Assembly: GCA_950295325.1 (NCBI GenBank)
Contig: OX485808.1
Coordinates: forward strand, 8,122,501-8,186,500
DNA from: Polytrichum commune
Taxonomy: Eukaryota > Streptophyta > Polytrichopsida > Polytrichales > Polytrichaceae
Length of the DNA: 64,000 bases
Direction: 5' to 3'
Shown here in pieces: positions 46,661-59,477 of the stretch. A model generated the notes under the pieces. That model saw only the letters and a program-made list of their open reading frames with translations. It was not told the DNA's origin and searched no databases. Every line of letters starts with the position of its first letter. Within the stretch, counting starts at the first letter, position 1. The translations under genes were made by a program, and so were the position numbers.

Positions 46661-48482
46661 CCCCCACCCCTTGAAATTTTCCACAATCCTACATACATTT
46701 TTACACACACATTTCAAAAAATCCAAAAAGTTGGTAGCCCAAATTGAGAGCATTTGTCAAAGTTGAATTCCAATATCTCAAAAATCAACATTGAGATTCA
46801 TACACACCCAGATTTGAGACTTCCAAAATATGCATACACATATTCAAGATTGTATGGATGTGTGTGTGTGTGGGGGGGGGGGGTCATTGTTGAATCTAAT
46901 TTTAATCACACACGCGCACACACAAACATAAACATACCTTAGTCAATGGATTTAGGAGAGACATTGGGTTGCTCACTCCAAGTTCTTCACTCTTGGCTCC
47001 TCTCTCATCCCCCCCCCCCCATCACCACCTCGGATTGAGTATGCAATTCAAGAGTTTGGATCAATGCTTCAAGTTGGCTTGTCACCTCTACTCTTGGCTC
47101 TTTGGTTTCCCCCCCCCCCTTCGCATGCCTCCCTTCCCACGTTCCTTTCCTCTCGCCATCGTCCCTACCTTCTGTTGTTGGCTCTCCGCCCAATGTCCAA
47201 GGCTCGTAGTTCTCAATTCACATCTACTGGCTCACAGCTTGCAGCTCGATGTTGTAGCCCGTGAAAGCTCACTCTCCTCCCTCTGACCTCCAACATTCCT
47301 CTTTTGAACTCGCCCTTGGTTAGGGTTTAGTTGGGCATTAGCTAGGGGCTAGGGTTTAGGGTTGATTAAGTTGGTTGGTTATGTTAGCTGGGGTTTAGCT
47401 AGGGATTTAGGTTAATTATCAATACAATATTTGCCAACTTTGAAGGTCCTATATGACTCTTCATTCACCATGAGACATTCAACTAGAACTTTTAGCTATA
47501 TACTACGATTAAATATTGATGACCGATGCGTCTTCTTAAAAACGAGTACGAGCAAAACAACAAGTTATGTACTTGTGTCTCGTCATTGAAGTTGGAATCT
47601 AAGTCGATGACCATGCTTGAGAAAGTATGGAGTTCGGTCTTGTATGCTTGTTCAGTGCACAATATTAACCCTCCTTCAAATGATAAAGTCTTTGTTGTAT
47701 CTATGGTGTTGTCTTCCCATGCTCGTGATAGACTCTTGTCCATCCTTGATTTCTTTAGTTGTTTTCTGGTTTTGAACCAAAAAGAAGATTCTTTATCATT
47801 TTCAATGTTGTTCGTTCATATGGTGTGCTCTCACTTTGTGTCACTTTGGGCATTGTTGTTAAATGTCATTATTTGCCATGATAAACCACATAATTTATTC
47901 TATTCCCGTTATTTGAATTTGTATCTTATCCGTTTAGAGTTTTGGTGATTTAGGGCCTACCAATTTTTATGTCCTTCCCCTCTAGAATATATTATGATTA
48001 TAAAAAGTATCATTTTAACCTACCCATGTGTCAAAGGAGGTGGCTAGGGTTCCCAATTAAATATGTATTTCACTAAACGACACTCAATACAAATAAATGC
48101 ACTTGTCTACATTGCGATGTGCATCTGATTCCTTCTTTAATCATGGCTATTGTCTGCGCTCATAGATCGTTTGTGCCCTTCACATTGCCACTTGAGGATA
48201 ACGGTCATGTGGGTGTCTAAAAGGATTAACTTAGTTTGAGGTTCAATCTTCAAATAAGAACTATGTACGTGGAGCAAAATATGTACACTATGGATGGTGA
48301 TATATCAGAAACAATATTGGTGCAAAAAAAATAGGAGCAAGGATGGTCATGTGTAGATTTTGGGTCCGAGATCATTTAGGTTTATATGACTTTTTGATTC
48401 CCATATCCAAACTTCTACTATCATTTTAATAAACGAGTCTATCACATCGAACATTCAAATTCCAAGAGTCACCACTATTTGA
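46661..48482. other. Low-complexity and intergenic DNA
   Basis: A (GT)n and poly-G tract lies near 46860-46885, CA repeats near 46905, and C-rich runs at 47011 and 47111. An open frame at 47526-47948 (140 residues) is not recognised; it precedes the SWIM-type transposase relic and might be its worn 5' part. Short AGGGTTTAGGG near 47335-47365 is telomere-like only by chance. Confidence 0.35.
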
Positions 48483-50730
48483 TTGGAACCTATTGAAGAT
48501 GGTGTTTTTGTGTTGTCTGATTTTGATCACGAAGTTTGTTTGGCGTTTATTTTTGACATATCACATTTTCATATTAGAAATACGACTCCGACTCCTTTCA
48601 AAGTCTTAGTGGATGTTAATAAAATCCCTTACAATCCACTGTATATGAGGTTGGCTTGCCATAGAACTCCATCTCAATGTCCACCTTTGCGCCCTCTTGC
48701 ATCATCTTCAAGTTTGAATGTTGTCGAGGCATTGAAACTAACAAAGTCCAAAAAAATGTCTAAATATGATCTTACAACTATTGACTTTGACAACATTGAT
48801 GTTTGTGATGTCAAGTATTTGCCACCATTTTTTGACGGTGATGTTTTTGTGTTGCCCCTCTGGCAATGGGAGTTCCAAGGGCGTATGGTCATTCCATGGA
48901 TGGCATGGACAAGATGTGTGACGGACACCCTTGGTGCACAACAAAAACAACTAATATCCAAAATAATTTTGGATTTTCATTCAAGTGTTCTTCTTGTGTT
49001 GGTCATCTTCAGATTCAAATGATTATTGTGATTACATGTACCGCAATGAAGGGATTCGCAACAATAGCGAATGGACGGGATTAACTCCTAACCCATTTTG
49101 TGTGGGAAATATTGCCCTTAACCCATTCATTGGACATGACATATCATTGTGTTGCTCAAGAGGTCATGGAAATACCCATTGCCAAGAACTCTATTATAAA
49201 AATGACAACAAACAAATAATTCTTGGCAAACTACCTTCTAAAATCTCCATCAAACAATGAAGGCCATCACATGGTATGTTTATCATTAATTGTGTTTATA
49301 AATAAATTCAATACTTTTACCTCTTCAAGTTGTCGTAACTTTGTGTCAAGTTCAAAGTATTTTGGTTGTAGTGGAATGGATACAATGGATAATATAATGG
49401 CGCTCAAAGATCATTTAGGTTTCAAATACGTTCATGATAGTAGATTCCTAGGGCAGTCCAAAGACAAAGTGTTTGTCTTCAAAATGTCAATTAATCTTCC
49501 AAAAAGTGGTGTGGACCTTGTGAAGCGTATGCAGGTTGAAGGGGACATGAAAAATTAATGGATAATGTCTGACTATGTTAAATGTTTAAAGGCACGAACC
49601 ACCTTAGTATGTCATGTGTATGATAGCAAATATTATAAGGTGTTGACAATTGCGTGTTGTAACATGCAATCTGAATATGGTATAGCACAAACACTCTTCT
49701 AGGAAAACCTAAATTTTGTCATGGCGGACAAAAAAATGCCAATGGAGAACTTCAAGGATTTCATGGTAGATAGTGCTCAGGCTAATTGGAATGCAGTGAG
49801 GAAGATCTATGGGGGAGGTGATCCAGGTTGGCTCATTGTCGATGGTTAGTGCACATGTCATTTCGATTGGTCTACAAGTTTGGATAAGGTGACGCAAAAG
49901 TATATCAAACCATCCTTGTAATTTTAGCACAAACAAATATGCAAGGATTACAAGGACGTGAAGACAATGGACGAAGCTAAGACTAAATATCATGTGTTTT
50001 GATCATGGTGGTTGTTGTCCGGAGCTACCACAAAAGAAGATATTATCGGTTTCTCCAAGTGGTTGGGATTCTAGTACTTTTGTTACATGTAATGGGGTGG
50101 TCATATGTTTATTGTAAGTGCATTGCTAAATTGTGCTCTTGAATGTTATTTTATTTATTACATCTAAAAAATATATACAATCTATTATACTTTACAACTA
50201 TGATGTTCGCAAGATATGACAATAGATGTATGTGCGGAAATGCCAACATGTAATCTTGCAAAGATAGTACACAACAAATGGCTCCAACAGTCCGGCAACA
50301 AGATGATTCGTCTCTACAAAGCAAAAGTGGACGATTTGATTTGTGCGTTCATGCAAATTATAGGTTGTGGTTGAAAAGGGTTCCATTGGTAAAGGCTCCA
50401 ATTCAATGTCCTTGAAATTGAAAGTTGCTACTAGATGTGGAGATCCCAAGTTGCTAGCATATGTCATAAAGTCTTATCCGGGAGTAGAAAATCTTAACAC
50501 TAGGAATTGTGCTTTGGAGGGCTCGGAATTGTTTGGGTCCACCAAACGGAAGCTTGATTTGCCACCCAGAGTTGATTGCAACTCACATCAACCCGACAAA
50601 TTGAACTACTTCATTCCTCGCCCTAATACTTGCCGGACTAAGAGACCATGCATAAAGGTGTCTTTGAATTTTAGCAAAGCATGGTGTGGCTCGTACCACA
50701 TCTATATTAGAGACTAATTGTCTTGTTTTT
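48483..50730 (+). pseudogene. Decayed SWIM-finger transposase-like gene, 5' part
   Basis: The plus strand gives a chain of broken frames in consistent order. These are 'CDVKYLPPFFDGDVFVLPL' (48810 on), 'HSMDGMDKMCDGHPWCTT' (48893), 'ALKDHLGFKYVHDSRFLG' (49400), 'FKDFMVDSAQANWNAVRK' (49753), 'CHFDWSTSLDKVTQKYIKP' (49858) and 'WWLLSGATTKEDIIGFSKWL' (50009). Next come 'HNKWLQQSGNKMIRLYKAK' (50271) and 'LATRCGDPK'-like text at 50425. This resembles a MuDR-type transposase layout followed by a tail leading to a SWIM zinc finger. The SWIM part lies at 52708-53515, beyond an LTR insertion. Numerous stops and frameshifts make it non-functional. Confidence 0.55.
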
Positions 50731-50809
50731 CAATGGCACATTGTTAGATTGTCCCCAAAGCTTGGCCAAAAGATGTTGGGTAGTGCACGCCAATACATGT
50801 GGCAACCTT

Positions 50810-52707
50810 TGGTAACGCCCCTTCATTATCTTGATCGTTTCTCAATTCTAGCAAGAGTCACAAACGCTAACCCTTCACATTCCACCATGTGAATGGGTAG
50901 CTCCGAATGTCTTGGACCTCCAAGCTTATAGGTGGGTGACCAACCTTCCTACCATGCATTTTAGACTCTCCCCTTAATAGGTAACTAATGGTTAGATGTG
51001 GACTTCCATTCATGAAAGTCTAATATTTAATTCATCATTGTGTTGTCAGAGCAACATTACAATTGTCGTGACCCTTGCTAGTTTTCCTTAACTTAGCTTG
51101 ACCGCCTCCCAACTCTAGCAAGTGTCATGAGCGCTAACTTGCACATCCCACGCACATGCATGGTTAGCTCCCAATACCGCGGACCTTCAAGCTCATGACT
51201 TGGTCACCAAACCCTCCTATACGTGCATTTGGGACTCTCCCCTTAGTAGGTAGCCAATGGCTAAGGTGGACTTCCATCCATGGAAGTCAACTCTTGAGTT
51301 GATCATCGCGTTGCCAAAACAACAATACAACTACCTGGAGCAAATTGCCAAGTATGCTCCGGGGGGGGGTCGGTCGGCTAAGCCGCCTCACTCATATAAG
51401 CCTCTAGGACTTTGAGCAGGGTCCCTACCCCACCGTCAAGTATCCTTTTGTCTCTCTACAAGGGTTGGGGCCAAGTAGACATTTTCCCTTAGCCGTTGGG
51501 GCTAGAACCCCCAAGGAGATTCAAACCACCATAACTTCTACATATGATGTCTGATGCTATCAATCAACCACTTTATCGTCATTTGCTCTTTGCGTAGATG
51601 CCGATGGATCCCTCACTTGCCACAATCAGGAAATATTGAGGAAGTTATGGCTGTTCAAACCTAAGCAGTCCCGGGAGCCACTCCCAGGTCACTACTGTCC
51701 CAGGACAACGCCCCACTCAAATTGCCATATCTCCTAGCTCACACCTCCGATTGAGGTGTTCTTTAGCATTCTAGAATTCGGCCGTCATAAGCTACTCATA
51801 ACTCATGGCCTTACCCTCATGACTCCTAGTCACCATGGATGGGAGGCGTTCTCAACTCCCGGGGCCCTCACCCACATTGGGTTAACTTGGGCCCTCTCAA
51901 CAATGGCGCTACAAGTCCTGGGTGTCACTCCGGGGTCCCCCTTGTGCCCATGGTGTTGCGGGCACTCCTCATGGAGAGGTGCGTGACAACAACAACCCGA
52001 ATCATATTAAGCAACTATGCCCCCACGTTGGGCCAATGCCCGTGGAGGTCTTATCATTCGGCCTCGGGTGGGTTAGGTCGGCCACGCCACCTCACCCATA
52101 TAAGCCTCTAGGAGTTTGGGCAGGGCCCCAACCCCACCATTACGAAAACCTTTTGTGTCTCTCTTAAGAGTTGGGGCCAAGTAGACATTTTCCTTTAGTC
52201 GTTGGGGTTGGAAGCTCCCATAAGCTCCAGGCCACCATAACTTGTTGTATGATCTCTACTTTTATTAAGCAACCACTCCATCAAAATCTAATCTTTGCTT
52301 AGATGTCGATGGACTCCTCGCTTGTCCCATTCCGGCAAGAATAAAGAAGTTATGATTGTTCTAACCTAGGCAGTCTCGGATGCCACTCCCATGTAAGTGT
52401 TGTCCTAGGGTGCTGTCCTTAGGCAACGCCCCACTCAAATTGCCATATCTCTTAGCTCACACCTCCGATTGAGGTGTTCTTGAGCATTCTAGAATCCGGA
52501 TGCTATAAGCTACTCATAGTGCATTGCCTTTACCTTCGTCACTCCTAGTCTCCGTGGGTGAGAGGCATTCTCAACACCCGGGGCCCTCACCTACACTAGG
52601 ATCACTTGGGCCCTCTCACCAATGGCGCCACAAATCCTGGGTGTCACTCTGGGGTCTTCCTTGTGCCCATGGTGTTTTGGGCATTCCTCATGGAGAGGTG
52701 CACGACA
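50810..52707. mobile_element. Old LTR of the TGTCGC family, interrupted by a second LTR
   Basis: 50810-51058 matches the first ~250 bp of the LTRs at 55654 and 59478, and 51989-52707 matches the remaining part, ending GCACGACA. Between them lies a complete second LTR (51064-51988). The outer copy is the more diverged and has no certain target duplication. It is probably a solo LTR that landed in the SWIM-type transposase relic. Confidence 0.75.
51064..51988. mobile_element. Nested solo LTR of the TGTCGC family
   Basis: It begins TGTCGTGACCC, ends GTGCGTGACA, and is 925 bp. The flanks ACAAT (51059-51063) and ACAAC (51989-51993) are a 5-bp target duplication with one mismatch; in intact LTRs the interrupted site reads ACTACAACAACCCGAAGC. 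No internal retrotransposon sequence is present, so it is a solo LTR. Confidence 0.78.
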
Positions 52708-52866
52708 AAAGATGTACTTTATGCAATGCAAAAATCAACATTAGAAAACATGGTATTCATGCTTTAATTTGCAAAAGGTTGCACCAACAATGTGGAGCAT
52801 GAGTTTTGGTTTTGCCCCAACGACATCAAGTGTTGTGTGAGTGGCAACAAAAAAATTAAGAAATTA

Positions 52867-52903
<37 letters not shown>

Positions 52904-53515
52904 GATTGGCATATAGTTCCCAACACATGGCTAGTGAATATAGGTACCAATCTCTCAAGGGAGGAGGTGGTGGCGCTCGAAGACGTCGGGTTCCAATTAC
53001 AGCAAAGGAAAGTTTTTCCTCCACGTCACATGCTTTCAACAATTGCGACACTTATAATCCCTCAGTCGCATTTTTGTGTGGCCCCAAACCCGGACACCCA
53101 CCCAACTTCCAGATTCTTGAAGACAATGCATCGCAATCCAACAACACCCATGGCAGATCACAAAAACAATTGGGAGTGCGCCGGACTCATGGACAATTAT
53201 TATGTTGTTGAAGTGATTGCAATTCCATATCCAGGATTTGGAGTGATAATTACATTGTCTCCAAGGAGAACATCTCATATTGTATCTCAATTGGGAACAT
53301 CCGGCATTGTGCATCCCCGGACTTCACAAAAATAAAATCTCAGGCTTTGGGAAAGAATGGAAAATGAGTGTAATGCAAACATCTGTATTATGTGTTTAGA
53401 ATTTTGTGCAAGGTGAATTATGGCAGTGACAAGTTTATTCATGCTCCAACATATGCCTACAACAAGGTTATGCGGCTACATGAACTTGCCGGTGTTGTAG
53501 AGTGTGAGTAATGCT
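52708..53515 (+). pseudogene. Decayed SWIM-finger transposase-like gene, 3' part
   Basis: This continues the relic at 48483-50730. It reads 'MDWHIVPNTWLVNIGTNLSR' (52901), 'VVEVIAIPYPGFGVIITLSP' (about 53205), and after frame breaks 'CKHLYYVFRILCKVNYGSDK' (53374), 'FIHAPTYAYNKVMRLHELAG'. The C-x-H of CKH plus the preceding 'PYPGFGVIITLS' strand is typical of SWIM zinc fingers; the first Cys pair is worn (CASPDF in one frame). An (AAT)n run at 52866-52901 has expanded inside it. Confidence 0.6.
52866..52901. repeat. (AAT)n microsatellite
   Basis: About a dozen perfect AAT units, read as poly-Asn in one frame, lie inside the SWIM-type relic. Confidence 0.9.
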
Positions 53516-54252
53516 CCAAGTGTTGTGTTCAATGGTATGCTTGAAAATGTTAGTAAGTGACATGTATCAGTGTGGAATGTTGTAATAATAATCAACAATA
53601 GACTGATAAGTTTTTAACATATTTATGGTAATAGGCCCCCTTCATTGTTGTTCATTCAAAATGTCAGTATTTTATAATTGAAAATTAAAATTAAAATATT
53701 TCCAAATTTAGAGTATGGACCCTAAATTGTGCATAGTTACTAAATATGGCATCATCATTCACATGTTACTAGTCACTACTCATGTGTTACTGCTTACTGC
53801 TCATGTGTTATCGCTTACCACTCAATGCTCATGTTTTAGCTTCCCTCATGATGTTTTGTTGGTATTTATCCTAAAAATGCAAAGTGTACAAAAGAATTGT
53901 CTTTTAATTTTTTCAAATACGATTTCGAGTTTGGTCATGAACCTTGGACTTGTGTAGATCCACTTTGTTTGGCCAATAATTGCAATCCAAACAAAAGAGT
54001 TAGTCTTTCACAAATTTCCCTTCACGTTTTTTTTCTTCTCATTTTCATGAATCATTTTGGTATATTTTGATTGGTTTGTCATTTAACTTTCTTTTCATTT
54101 TTTTTTTTGAAGACAATCAAATTCACAACTTTATTTCTTGTTCGTTCTTTGTTGCACTTTGAAGCGTCACCTCCAGCATTGGAAGGTGACAAAGATGTTT
54201 TTGATTTCATCTTGAAGCCTTTGATTATACAAATTCCTTTAGCTATTGCCAG
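53516..54252. other. AT-rich intergenic DNA
   Basis: Nothing coding was recognised. A short imperfect repeat of CATGTGTTACTGCTTACT-like text lies near 53760-53830. Confidence 0.35.
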
Positions 54253-54998
54253 CAACCCCCTGGGGGTGCACTAGCGGTATTTTAGAAACGACGTGTGATA
54301 AAATATAAGATATTTAATATTCATTTGAGGTAAAATTTTGAAGAATTCTATAGAAAATATAAGGGGCAAATTGATTTTAGGAACCAATTATAATTAAAAT
54401 ACCATGCAAATTAACATGTATAAGGGACCATATTTTGCTTCATCAAAGAAGATGGAGGGCTCAATTTTATTCCATGAAGGTTTCTCTTCATTAAGGATAA
54501 TTTGAACTCCATTATGTTTAAATGTTGACACGAAGGGATATATTTGAGACAATATTTGATGTTTGAAACTCTTTTGCAAATGTTGTACAAACTCTTGCTA
54601 TCCTGCAAATGTTGGACAATTGTGTTTCTTAACTCACTAAATTTTAATGTTGCACTCTACTTGCATTCTCCATTACAATCTTGTTGGTGTAATTAATTTC
54701 TATTGTGTTTTCTTCTTGCCATATCATAACAATGCAATCCTGTTGTTAAAAGGCCATTCACAATGCATACCCCCTCCGGCTAAAAATCAAAGGCTATCCA
54801 AAACTTGTAAGAAAAATAGGGTATTTAATATTGAATACATTCTAGATTTCTAATTACTAATAGGGTATTAAAATTTTAAGCTCGGTAGATTTTTTCTACT
54901 TTAAGGACTCCTAATAGTCTAATCCTTAAAGATAATACCCCCCTTGAAAATAAGTGGTTGTCACGTGTCTCTAAACTTTTGTTATGAGTGGCCCTCCC
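54253..54998. mobile_element. Relative of the CTCGGGG-ended element
   Basis: The left side CTGGGGGTGCACT then ACGTGTGATAAAATATAAGA parallels the left end of 5093-6398 (ACGTGCGATAAAATATAGGG). The right side, around AATACCCCC and ending AGTGGCCCTCCCAG, parallels its right end. The termini are mutated and no target duplication is certain. Confidence 0.5.
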
Positions 54999-55648
54999 AG
55001 GCCAAATACACCAGTTCTGAAGATCGGATGATTCCTCAATGCTTAATACAAGTCCTTCAATTTATTTTGTGAGTAAGTTTTGCTTGTTTTTCTTCTTTAA
55101 ATGATTTATATGATGGGTTTTGTAATTTTTTCTTGAAGCATATTGTATACATAATTTTTTGAATTCTTATGGAGTATTCAATAATTATTAAGACATTTAT
55201 GTGGTCATGTGACAACAATGTGATACCACAATGTTGCCGACATTGGTACCTATATTTTGAAGATCCGATATTTTTTAGCAAGTCCATCACCCCCGTGAGG
55301 CCTCCCTATCTATGTCGAGACTATAGCTTCCATTCTTGTTGCTCAATCTTCCCCTTCAACACATAGGAAAACTAGACATTATGATCAGTGGGTTTTAGAT
55401 TTCATAGAGTCAGAGGCCAAATCATGTTCAACATCCATCTCAAAAAGTTATAATGATGATTAGTTTTTTGTTAGTAGATGTACAACTATCACTACGGATG
55501 GTTTCATTATTGGTAACATTTCTTTAAACTACATTCACTTATGCTATACCTTGGAGTTGCACATGTTTTGTGTCCAACTCTATTTTCTTTACACTCTCTA
55601 TGTTTGTGTTGTGTCATTCACCTGTTACAAAATTAACTATCCTTTGCA
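54999..55648. other. Intergenic DNA, nothing recognised
   Basis: No gene or bounded repeat was found here. Confidence 0.35.
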
Positions 55649-55653
55649 ATATG

Positions 55654-56624
55654 TGTCGCAACCCTTGCTAGGTCCCTTAACAATCTTGCCAATTTTCGTT
55701 TCTAGCAAAGGTTACGAGCGCTAACCATTCGCATTCCGTCATGCTAATGGATAGCTCCTCTTACCCCGGACCAATAGTTCATAGGAGGGAACCAACCCTC
55801 CTACTTTGCTTTCGGGACTCACCCCTTAATCGGTAACCCATTTCCCCAATGTGGACTTCCATTCATGGAAGTCCAATCCTATGTTGATCATCGCGTTGCC
55901 GGAGCAACACTACAACAACCTGAAGCATACTAGGCAACTATGGCCTCACACTAGGCCAAAGCCCATGGAGGCCTTGCCGTTCGGCCTCGGGTGGGTGAGG
56001 CCACACCACCTCACCCATATAAGCCTCTAGGACTTCACGCGGGGCCCCTACCCCACCGTCAACCAGCCTCTTGTCTCTCTACCAAGAGTTGGGGCCAAGT
56101 GGACATTTTCCCTTAGCCGCTGGGCCTAGAAGCCCCCACAGCTTCAGACCATCATAACTTCCTTGTATGATGTCTGATGATGACACTTGACCACTCCATC
56201 TTCATCTACGCTTCACGTAGATGCCGATGCACTCCTCACTTGCCCCATTTGAGCAAGTCTTGAGGAAGTTATGCCTGTTTGAACCTTGGCAGTCCCGGGA
56301 ATCACTCCCAGGCACTGCTGTACCAGGACGTTGTCCCGGGACAGCGCCCCACTCAAATGGCCATAACTCCTAGCTCACACCTCCGATTGAGGTGTTCTTG
56401 AGCTCTCTAGAATCACCACGCCATGAGCTACGCATAACTCATGGCCTTACCCTTGTGCCTCCTAATCTTTGTGGATGGGAGGCGTTCCCAACGCCCGGGG
56501 CCCTCACCCACACTAGGATCACTTGGGCCCTCTCACCAACGGCGCCACAAGTCCCGGATGTCACTCCGGGGTCCCCCTTGTGCCCATGGTGTTTCGGGCA
56601 CTCCTCATGGAGAGGTGCGCGACA
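55654..56624. mobile_element. Solo LTR of the TGTCGC Gypsy family, 5-bp TSD
   Basis: This 971-bp LTR runs TGTCGCAACCC...GTGCGCGACA, flanked by perfect ATATG duplications (55649-55653 and 56625-56629). It is nearly identical to the LTR at 59478-60450, so it is the same family and not very old. The lack of any internal region and the intact duplication show LTR-LTR recombination after insertion. Confidence 0.92.
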
Positions 56625-56798
56625 ATATGTTTTGTTTCAATTTTTAGATTGTGGAGGTCTTAAAGATAGTGACAATAATTTATGATTGTTGGGGCCCATA
56701 ATTAACAAGTAAATGGTGTAGAAATTATAGTTTCTAGGGTTATTAAGATTTCTACATTATATACAATTTTCATGAACTTCTTGATATATATATATATA

Positions 56799-57521
56799 CA
56801 GTATGCTCCCACTTAAGTACGCACCCGTTTAAGTACGCATCCCAGTTAAGTACGCATTTTTTGGCAAAAAAATTAGGGTGCAAGATTTCTTAGTTGAACA
56901 TCTCGTGAATCATCATTTGGCGTAAGTTTTGAAGTTTTTTGCGTTTGGCTTTGAGGCCGACCGCTCAGATCTTGCTCTGAAATAATTCAAACGATTTCTT
57001 AAGGCCATAAAAAATTTCCTCTGCTTCTGCTTGAACTTCAAGGCAGAGCAGCTAATCCTCGATGTCATGAACCTGCTTATAAAGAGAGTCAAAACCCTAG
57101 AATATAACTTCGTTTTCTAAACCGACATTCAATTCTTGAGTGTTAACATCGCCTTCACTAACGATGTACTTTTGGGCTAGAGCCCTTTTACTCGGAGTAT
57201 TCGTTATGCTAAGCTTCAAGATGATTTCCCAACGTTGATGCTCATTGAGACGCTTTCCATTTGGTTTCTTTGATATTGTAGGGAAACACAAGCGATTTGG
57301 GAAACCTTAAACCCTAAAGTACGCACTTACTGGCTATAGCGAAACACAAGCGATAGTGAAACACAAGCGATAGCGATTTGGGAAACCTTAAATCCTAAAG
57401 TACGTACCTACCAACTATAGCAAAACACAAGCAATTTGGGAAACCCTAAAGTACGCACCTACCAGCTAAGTACGCACAAACTGCACATGTTCAAGTTGCG
57501 TACTTAAGCGGGAGGTTACTG
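56799..57521. mobile_element. pogo-like element, CAGTA...CTTAAGTACGCA termini, TA TSD
   Basis: CAGTATGCTCCCACTTAAGT at 56799 is matched inverted by ACTTAAGCGGGAGGTTACTG ending at 57521. TA lies on both sides (56797-56798, 57522-57523). The CAGT start and TA duplication are typical of pogo/Tigger. AAGTACGCA recurs several times just inside each end. It is 723 bp and carries only the transposase start (57097-57291, minus). Confidence 0.9.
57097..57291 (-). pseudogene. Tigger/CENP-B-like helix-turn-helix fragment
   Basis: The minus strand reads 'KRLNEHQRWEIILKLSITNT' and 'PSKRALAQKYIVSEGDV', the N-terminal DNA-binding helix-turn-helix of CENP-B/Tigger transposases (L-x-x-x-Q-R-x-E-I-I ... R-x-x-A-x-x-Y-x-V-S-x-G). 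The frame is closed after 64 residues. The second HTH and the DDE domain are missing, so the element is internally deleted. Confidence 0.75.
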
Positions 57522-57523
57522 TA

Positions 57524-59477
57524 TATATAATTTTTTTTCATCTTCCTATGTTTATACTTAATGATTGTAACTCTTTATTACTATTTTTTTTTTTTAATAT
57601 TTGACTATTTTATACTTGTATATTTTAGATGTATAATCACTTGAAATTATTTAAAACCAAAGTGGCTTGCTCTAAGATCCTTGCATTGAAAAATACATGT
57701 GCAATTAAGTTACCTACAACCAATACGCAATCTTGGAGATTTTTATTCTTACATAAAGCTACATTCTTTTATTCTTACATATTATATATATATATAGTAT
57801 GTTGGTATAAGAAGAAAACATATCTTGCAACATTGCATTATAGTGGGTAAAAGCCATTTTATAAATTGAGAGTTGCCTCCAACAACTCCCCTCCCCTCCC
57901 TCCGGATGTTATTATATGATGTTCTAAGTAACAAAAAAAAAATCATGAATTTGGACTTGCAAGAATTTTAGTTATTATTATTATTATGGATTACATATGA
58001 AGGTTTCACATCATCAATGACTCTCATTATGAATAATCACTTACTTATCTTACATGCAAATTTGAAGGCTTGTATGAAGAAAGACAACATCCAAAAACAA
58101 GACTTAAAAGGGAATAGTATGTAAAACTTAAAAGACTTAATATGTAAAAGGTCATTTTTATACACAAGGTAGTGTGCAAAAGCACTTCTAAAGACTCACT
58201 AAAGATTCTAAACTTGTTGATATATATCTTTGGTCCAGTGTCTTCGTGTTAACTTTACTATTTCACACTTAAATGCGGGGGGTTGCATGTGAGTATTTTG
58301 GATTACGAGGAACAACTACGTGTTCAACCACAACCTGTGATCCATAAAGCTCAAAGCTAGCTTTTGGAATGGTGCCATTGAAGAAGTCAAAAGTGCATAA
58401 CAGTGCAATGCCTCCCTTGCACTAGGTGGTGCATATGCTCGTATTGTGTGAAAACATATTGTTAAATCTACAAATTGATGGATGCAAATCAAGTTTTCCA
58501 ACTTTAGAATGTATTTTTACTCTTTTTTCACTTAAAATATCCCATTAAATTGATAAAAAGAAAAAGAAATAATATTCCTTAAACTAATATCAAAATAGAT
58601 TGCATATCTATGAATCCCCACTATTTTGATTTTTAACTAACACATTGGCATAAAAAAAAACATTAAAACACTATGGTTAACAAATGTATTGATAAAAAAA
58701 TTATAATTTTTTGTTATTGGATTTTGATCCGTGGTAATTTGCATGGGTAAATAGGCAACATTTTTGCAAGGGCACTAATTGCACATATCAATGTTGCTTA
58801 GGGTTGCTTTAAACATAGAGCAAGAGGTGTGACCATGAAAATATAAGGGTCGTTGAAAATCATCTAGAGGCCATATATGGCAAATAGAAATTTAATTTAG
58901 CAACTGATGGGCCCTCAAGCTTAGTGTAAAATGAAGCAGGTTGTGTTGAAGGATTGCAACTTATCCTATGGACACTTCAAAATTAATAGGTAGTTTGGGT
59001 TCATGGATGGTTTCTTCCTACATTAACCCCACCTAACTTAGTCATTTGCAATCAAAATAACTATAAACATCAAGCCAACATGGAGAGCTACCCATAGATT
59101 CATGAATCATGCAATTTGGAGATGACTGGAATGTGTAAAAAACGTCATAGTGGGAAGTGATCATCTTTTTGTTGTGTTGGGAGCTCATGTGAGGATGTTG
59201 ACTTCAATCAATGGTTGCCACTCCAATGCAAACTTTGCATGAACATCAATGATGTTTATATTGGTAAAAGTTTTGATGTCTATGTCAAAATGGGCTTTGT
59301 GCTCACATTGACTGTTCAAACTCTTTGATTATGAAGAATTATCTACATAATTGTGACTAGACATACGGGGCAGTCACACATACACACTCCAAATGCAAGG
59401 TGGTTAGCTTATTGTGGTTTGCACATTTTGGCATAAGAATTTGTGGAGGTGCTCAATTATTGAGTTGTTCCCATCTA
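57524..59477. other. AT-rich intergenic DNA
   Basis: No gene was recognised. Small (TA)n and (ATT)n tracts lie near 57780-57800 and 57970-57985. Confidence 0.4.

Noticed and set aside
47335-47365. Telomere-like AGGGTTTAGGG motif (also CCCTAAACCC near 6088)
   Set aside because: One or two units only, with no tandem array.
47526-47948. 140-residue plus-strand ORF as an independent gene
   Set aside because: No recognisable domain, AT-rich setting, and it leads into a transposase relic; not supported as a host gene.
52792-53211. ORF with a run of twelve asparagines
   Set aside because: The run is an (AAT)n microsatellite; the meaningful frame of the SWIM-type relic is the neighbouring one.
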